Shown here: positions 8,501-10,447 of the stretch, piece by piece
Layout: each line of letters begins with the position of its first letter
Numbering within the stretch: the first letter of the stretch is position 1
NCBI GenBank assembly: GCA_026193155.1
Contig: JAPHSI010000065.1
Location: forward strand, 1-10,447
DNA: 10,447 nt
Reading direction: 5' to 3'
DNA from: Sulfurimonadaceae bacterium
GTDB lineage: Bacteria > Campylobacterota > Campylobacteria > Campylobacterales > Sulfurimonadaceae
Translations under genes and position numbers: made by a program
The notes under the pieces: generated by a model
The model's input: the letters and a program-made list of their open reading frames with translations, nothing else
The model's database searches: none
What the model was told of the DNA's origin: nothing

Positions 8501-9379
8501 TGTTGGATCAGGGATACCACTTAGTGAAGTAGCACTACCTAGAACTAAACCACTTGAACCGTCACCATTTGGAGTAATATCTGTTCTGTCTGTTCTACCC
8601 CAGTAAGCTTTACCGATATCAAAAGAAGTAAAGTCGTTTGCATTTGCCACTGCATTTGCATTCCAAACTTCCCACTGTTGATTTTTTGCATTAAAGTAGT
8701 AGAAGTTACCTCTGTTAAGAGTAGTAGTGTCTAAGTGCACATCTTTATCAAAGTGTGTAGCACTTGCAGGATTATCAGAAAAATCATAATCTAAAACTTC
8801 AGTAATTGCTGAACGATCTGAAGCACTTGCTGCCGCAGATAAACCACCAACCGTAGCTGTAACAGCATCTGCCCAAGTACTTGCTTGTGATATAGTAACT
8901 GAGTAAAGAACACCATTATAAAGGATTTCCATACCCTTACCTTCAAGTGAAGCTTTGTATTCAAACTGTACATTTTGAGTACTTCCGCCAACTCTGATAT
9001 ACATAGTACGAGTTGACTCAGTAATATCATAGATAGTACCAGTCATATCCATACCAACTTTTAGCGTAGCTACACCATCAAGTGACTGTAGTGTTGCCAT
9101 ATTACCACCACCGGCAGCAGCAGCTAAACCTTCAGTAGCTAAATCATCTGTAGTAGTAGTATCCTCAAGTTCCGTAAAACCTGCTTGAAATGAACTACTA
9201 GCAGCTGCATTTAAGCTACTTGGTTCTCCATTACTAAAACCATTTACACCAAAAAGTACCCATGTACTATCCACCGTATCTGAAGATAACGGCAAATAAG
9301 TAGCAGTACTGTCAGCTGAAACCGAACTGCTCAGCGCTGCAATGGTCGCTAAGCTCAATAAGCTTTTTTTAAAATTCAT
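5573..9379 (-). CDS. Giant secreted repeat protein, probable surface or S-layer-like protein
   Basis: This 1268-residue protein has a Sec signal peptide (MNFKKSLLSLATIAALSSSVSA, cleaved near residue 22) and no other obvious membrane segment. It is rich in Ala, Thr, Ser, Val, Gly and Asp, poor in Lys, and has only three cysteines (573, 1085, 1150). GWN-like pieces occur at 38-49, 223-262, 303-312 and 879-901. Several diverged beta-rich segments (about 334-408, 582-644, 703-778, less clearly 147-195, 491-562 and 1219-1264) look like repeats of one fold. An Asp-rich DTDNDGNLD loop (542-550) could bind calcium. Residues 930-1025 look Ig-like and 1026-1120 FN3-like. AAGGA lies 7 bases before the ATG. 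The gene is visibly richer in G+C than its neighbours (30 of 60 bases at 7201-7260 against 17 of 60 at 3061-3120), which its Ala/Gly-rich composition could explain. A structural surface layer, adhesin or sheath role is inferred; no catalytic motif is recognised. Confidence 0.92.
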   Translation of the reverse strand: MNFKKSLLSLATIAALSSSVSADSTATYLPLSSDTVDSTWVLFGVNGFSNGEPSSLNAAASSSFQAGFTELEDTTTTDDLATEGLAAAAGGGNMATLQSLDGVATLKVGMDMTGTIYDITESTRTMYIRVGGSTQNVQFEYKASLEGKGMEILYNGVLYSVTISQASTWADAVTATVGGLSAAASASDRSAITEVLDYDFSDNPASATHFDKDVHLDTTTLNRGNFYYFNAKNQQWEVWNANAVANANDFTSFDIGKAYWGRTDRTDITPNGDGSSGLVLGSATSLSGIPDPTRYEDANVSRLTTGWNMVSFDDSKPTIRHAATGLVVTAIAVTDTLVITDDSGLNSFTYDISAGTNAIDQTTATAINEGIEAAKLQGTLPETFNVKVFYGGAAGTYIIISDKKFTISETDGTNVASDVVTLTGAHPYVAGAVTDVVGGLAAGGPATSAYGEYTMMIDLMVSELAGDDGLGTTDVAAELDSIGTGTVAGANVSAKILFGTDGTDGTAIALENVAGTNPTFAHAQTQIATDSRFTAAGVNAVDTDNDGNLDRAILASTTKFYVKDNTFVKILACDETSTSANDVTIEGKATDTYTLDGSPTTAELVAGLQAIPDVAESDTAVYAAVGSTATNAILVSTEADTFDLKDVADASEDFLSRANSDASLVALGAVGAAYALDEIAALPLDQHEFRISFVATDEPDEAGDQLSIDVGDGAVNLTASVAAVGTAAERLVWFDGLVNSINAAIVAGGRHGWAVHDYDTATDDFLNTTILVSGVDIVSATLAEVSDVSTATSVPTVSADANVNTAGTIGTSLPTLSDDVKSNPIYAPDFAIYGPLYTMREAGYDVRGILKATTDMDTAAADLEWDAIDITRHEDDWFLNNEFNLFKINNNAGYWVYLETKGADTVSIGTPSLTSVGYSYYFANDASYTTTNMMTTASLQVEITGLDDSGSADTDNNAGSAYAVIGGEKVQLKRTSSSSNLYTANISDMALANFEESSSPITVDIRAVNGKGEAVLSSSALSIDYAKPTNVTAVANGATKLTLSADANTTSNFYVYNSYIPEIQADRTAGLVDTVSGNTASYSVCANSAFTFGTTYNLRIVAADGTMDTSNVSNAATYNYAVALKGAHVLTHTQGDATRAQIGALYDSSCELEATQPTVAGDNNGVSLKTLTTGQVARIAFVPDSGGSNFSRDIAWTTNYDIPSAVGTAVVQIQSTSAYAGDTFIVEYGGNLYSGTFVSTEAAADATTTGGVEENLVLITSDNNTLAP
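5588..8941 (-). repeat. Diverged ~65-75-residue modules within the giant protein
   Basis: By eye, segments at residues 334-408, 582-644 and 703-778 share one layout: a strand like D-x-L-x-I-x-x-x-x-G, a Thr/Ser-rich strand, a helix of the type A-x-x-L-x-x-G-(I/L)-x-x-(A/I), a second strand, and a closing I-(I/L)-V-S or I-I-I-S strand. This resembles strand-helix-strand modules repeated in large bacterial adhesins. Segments 147-195, 491-562 and 1219-1264 may be further copies, the last cut short by the C-terminus. Identity is low, so this is a pattern judgement that needs profile alignment. Confidence 0.35.
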
Positions 9380-9406
9380 AAACTTTTCCTTTATTTTTTT
9401 TAATCT

Positions 9407-9428
9407 TTAGATATATAAATACATCTAA
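9407..9428 (-). other. Small inverted repeat after the 230-residue lipoprotein gene
   Basis: Six-base arms (9407-9412 and 9423-9428) with a 10-base loop follow directly on the stop codon. The stem is AT-rich and is followed in the transcript by an A run rather than a U run, so it is not an intrinsic terminator. It might affect mRNA processing or stability between the two genes, or be chance. Confidence 0.25.
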
Positions 9429-10121
9429 TCATCTATACACTTTTCTAACATCTACTTCTGCACCGTCATCGCTATTTAAAATAACTCTGTAACAACTTGC
9501 TTTTGCAGTTTCTACATTAAAGTCGTAGTTAGAAGACCTTACATAAACTGTATTATCTAAATCTGCTACGCTACTGTCATTCCAAGCTTTGTCATAGTTG
9601 ATGCTAAAAACACCACTCAACGTTGTATTGGTATATCCTTGTCCCAAAGCACTTGCCTCCGGATAAGGTTTATAATACATCGTAACCCACGTTCTTTGTC
9701 TATTACTAAGAGAGCCTTCTGAGTGGCGAGATGCTATTTCTAAACCTTGACCATCTGCCAAGGCAAAACTAGCACCATTCTCACCGATACTAGGTTCTCC
9801 AACAACTGTTGAATCACTTACTGAACGATAAGATGAAGCATTACATGCATTTTCATCATAAATTGCATCTACTGAATCATAAATACTATCAGGGTCACTT
9901 GGATCTGTCGGATCTGTCGGATCTGTCGGATCTGTCGGATCTGTCGGATCTGTAATATTATCATCACCTGTGTCAACCGGATTAGGATCTATCAAATTAG
10001 ACGGTTCATTAGTATTATCCGTAGGATCTACAGACACATTTGTTACATCACTCGAAGAAGTATCAACCCCGCAAGCGTTAAAAAACATAACAATTAAAAC
10101 TAATGAAAACAATTTAATCAT
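9429..10121 (-). CDS. Lipoprotein with Asp-Pro-Thr repeat linker and two-Cys C-terminal domain
   Basis: The product is 230 residues from ATG 10121. A TTG two codons upstream (10127) is in frame, but AGGGA lies 6 bases before the ATG and would abut the TTG. The signal segment MIKLFSLVLIVMFFNAC ends in an atypical but plausible lipobox (Cys17). Residues 18-80 form a low-complexity acidic linker ending in repeated D-P-T. Residues 91-230 are a compact domain: N-A-C (Cys93), L-E-I-A-S-R, T-W-V-T-M-Y-Y-K-P-Y-P, F-S-I-N-Y-D-K-A-W, V-Y-V-R and S-C-Y-R-V-I-L (Cys210), closing with R-K-V-Y-R. The 737-residue lipoprotein ends in the same pattern. The two cysteines may form a disulfide (inference). The gene lies 25 bases after the 72-residue lipoprotein and 49 before the giant protein, consistent with one operon. 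A linker of this sort would hold the domain away from the membrane. Function is unknown. Confidence 0.92.
   Translation of the reverse strand: MIKLFSLVLIVMFFNACGVDTSSSDVTNVSVDPTDNTNEPSNLIDPNPVDTGDDNITDPTDPTDPTDPTDPTDPSDPDSIYDSVDAIYDENACNASSYRSVSDSTVVGEPSIGENGASFALADGQGLEIASRHSEGSLSNRQRTWVTMYYKPYPEASALGQGYTNTTLSGVFSINYDKAWNDSSVADLDNTVYVRSSNYDFNVETAKASCYRVILNSDDGAEVDVRKVYR
9901..9954 (-). repeat. 9-base tandem repeat encoding Asp-Pro-Thr
   Basis: Six adjacent copies of GGATCTGTC (plus-strand reading) occur; the first five are identical and the sixth ends in A. A degenerate copy (9892-9900) encodes the Asp-Pro-Ser unit. They code for the D-P-T run in the linker of the 230-residue lipoprotein. 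Near-perfect identity suggests recent slippage expansion. The unit is three codons, so copy change alters linker length without frameshift. Confidence 0.97.
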
Positions 10122-10127
10122 AATCAA

Positions 10128-10132
10128 TCCCT
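10128..10132 (-). promoter_or_regulatory. Ribosome binding site that selects start 10121
   Basis: AGGGA on the minus strand is 6 bases from ATG 10121 and directly abuts the in-frame TTG at 10127. The spacing fits only the ATG. Confidence 0.7.
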
Positions 10133-10146
10133 ATAAACCGATATCT

Positions 10147-10365
10147 CTAACTTGCCGGAAGAGGTGGAGGTGCACCAAGCGCCGGATTTAAACCAAATTC
10201 ATTAGTAACAGTAGTTTGAGCAGCTTCTGTGCTATCAATCTTATTTGCCTCTGAACTTGTAGTATCAATAGTATTGACACTACCACCCGCCGACGAGGAG
10301 CCTTCTCCACATCCTGCTAACATTATGACTAGCAATCCAGCCAATATAAAAGCAACTTTCTTCAT
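10147..10365 (-). CDS. Small lipoprotein of 72 residues
   Basis: The product starts with a textbook lipoprotein signal (MKKVAFILAGLLVIMLAGC, lipobox L-A-G-C, Cys19). About 53 residues follow, rich in Ser, Thr, Gly, Ala and Asn, and the C-terminus is proline-rich (G-A-P-P-P-L-P-A-S). No folded domain is apparent. AAAGGA lies 6 bases before the ATG. The gene is first of the complete genes and is separated by only 25 bases from the next, so it is probably co-transcribed. Small lipoproteins of this kind can act as assembly factors or anchors, but nothing in the sequence fixes a role. Confidence 0.85.
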   Translation of the reverse strand: MKKVAFILAGLLVIMLAGCGEGSSSAGGSVNTIDTTSSEANKIDSTEAAQTTVTNEFGLNPALGAPPPLPAS

Positions 10366-10375
10366 ATTTCATCCT

Positions 10376-10447
10376 TTAAATTTGAATACAGCCCTTTTTA
10401 GGAACTATACCCATATCGGCCATAAGAAAATTTACTTTAATTATGAC
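10376..10447 (-). CDS. Possible C-terminal end of an upstream gene
   Basis: One minus-strand frame is open from the right edge to a TAA at 10378-10376, giving 23 residues ending in PKKGCIQI. The stop abuts the ribosome binding site of the 72-residue lipoprotein gene, as in tight operons, and the other two frames contain stops. Twenty-three open codons could arise by chance, and I do not recognise the peptide. If not coding, this stretch is the leader or promoter region. Confidence 0.3.
   Translation of the reverse strand, partial: VIIKVNFLMADMGIVPKKGCIQI

Noticed and set aside
8791..9030. A 79-codon minus-strand frame
   Set aside because: It is a shifted-frame shadow inside the giant protein gene, and its peptide is an artefact of the Ala/Thr-rich codons.
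9892..9954. The 9-base repeats as a CRISPR array or phase-variable on/off switch
   Set aside because: There are no spacers, and the unit is a multiple of three inside a coding linker, so it cannot shift the frame.
9970..10191. Plus-strand open frame of 73 codons
   Set aside because: It is antisense across the start regions of two well-supported lipoprotein genes.
10404..10409. TATAGT as a -10 box for the 72-residue lipoprotein gene
   Set aside because: No acceptable -35 hexamer lies 16-18 bases upstream, and the stretch is an open frame that may be the end of an upstream gene.

Overview
The window is about 97% coding, and every supported gene lies on the minus strand, so transcription runs from right to left. 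It holds six tightly spaced genes with gaps of 25, 49, 31, 79 and 55 bases. All six products carry an export signal: four are predicted lipoproteins and two have ordinary Sec signal peptides. No enzyme, transporter, regulator, RNA gene, transposase, phage gene or CRISPR array is visible. The AT-rich DNA, AAGGA-type ribosome binding sites and style of the lipoproteins suggest a Campylobacterota bacterium (formerly Epsilonproteobacteria, for example a Sulfurimonas- or Arcobacter-like marine lineage). That is an impression from style, because no taxonomic marker gene is present.

In transcription order (right to left): a possible C-terminal scrap of an upstream gene (10447-10376); a 72-residue lipoprotein (10365-10147); a 230-residue lipoprotein with a Asp-Pro-Thr repeat linker and a two-cysteine C-terminal domain (10121-9429); a 1268-residue secreted, Ala/Thr/Asp/Val-rich, probably surface protein (9379-5573); a 253-residue secreted protein with a 'GWN' module (5541-4780); a 737-residue lipoprotein with an internally duplicated unit (4700-2487); and a lipoprotein with a PKD-like domain and five cadherin-like repeats that runs off the left edge (2431 to beyond 1). 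A good sigma-70-type promoter at 4734-4762 may separate the last two genes from the first four or boost them.

Two features tie the genes together beyond proximity. First, the 230- and 737-residue lipoproteins end in the same kind of domain: an 'AC' cysteine, a central 'YYK' strand, then 'DKAW', 'VY' and 'CYRV', with the last cysteine near the end. A weaker version seems to close the 253-residue protein. Second, the 253-residue and 1268-residue proteins share a 'GWN ... W ... G-x-x-(F/Y)-W' module, and in the giant protein this appears split by long inserts built of diverged repeats.

The most economical reading (inference) is one cell-surface assembly: outer-membrane lipoproteins with flexible linkers and adhesive or docking domains, around one very large secreted protein. 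I recognise no characterised system here. The domains are of generic kinds, but the shared C-terminal domain and the gene set merit a neighbourhood search.
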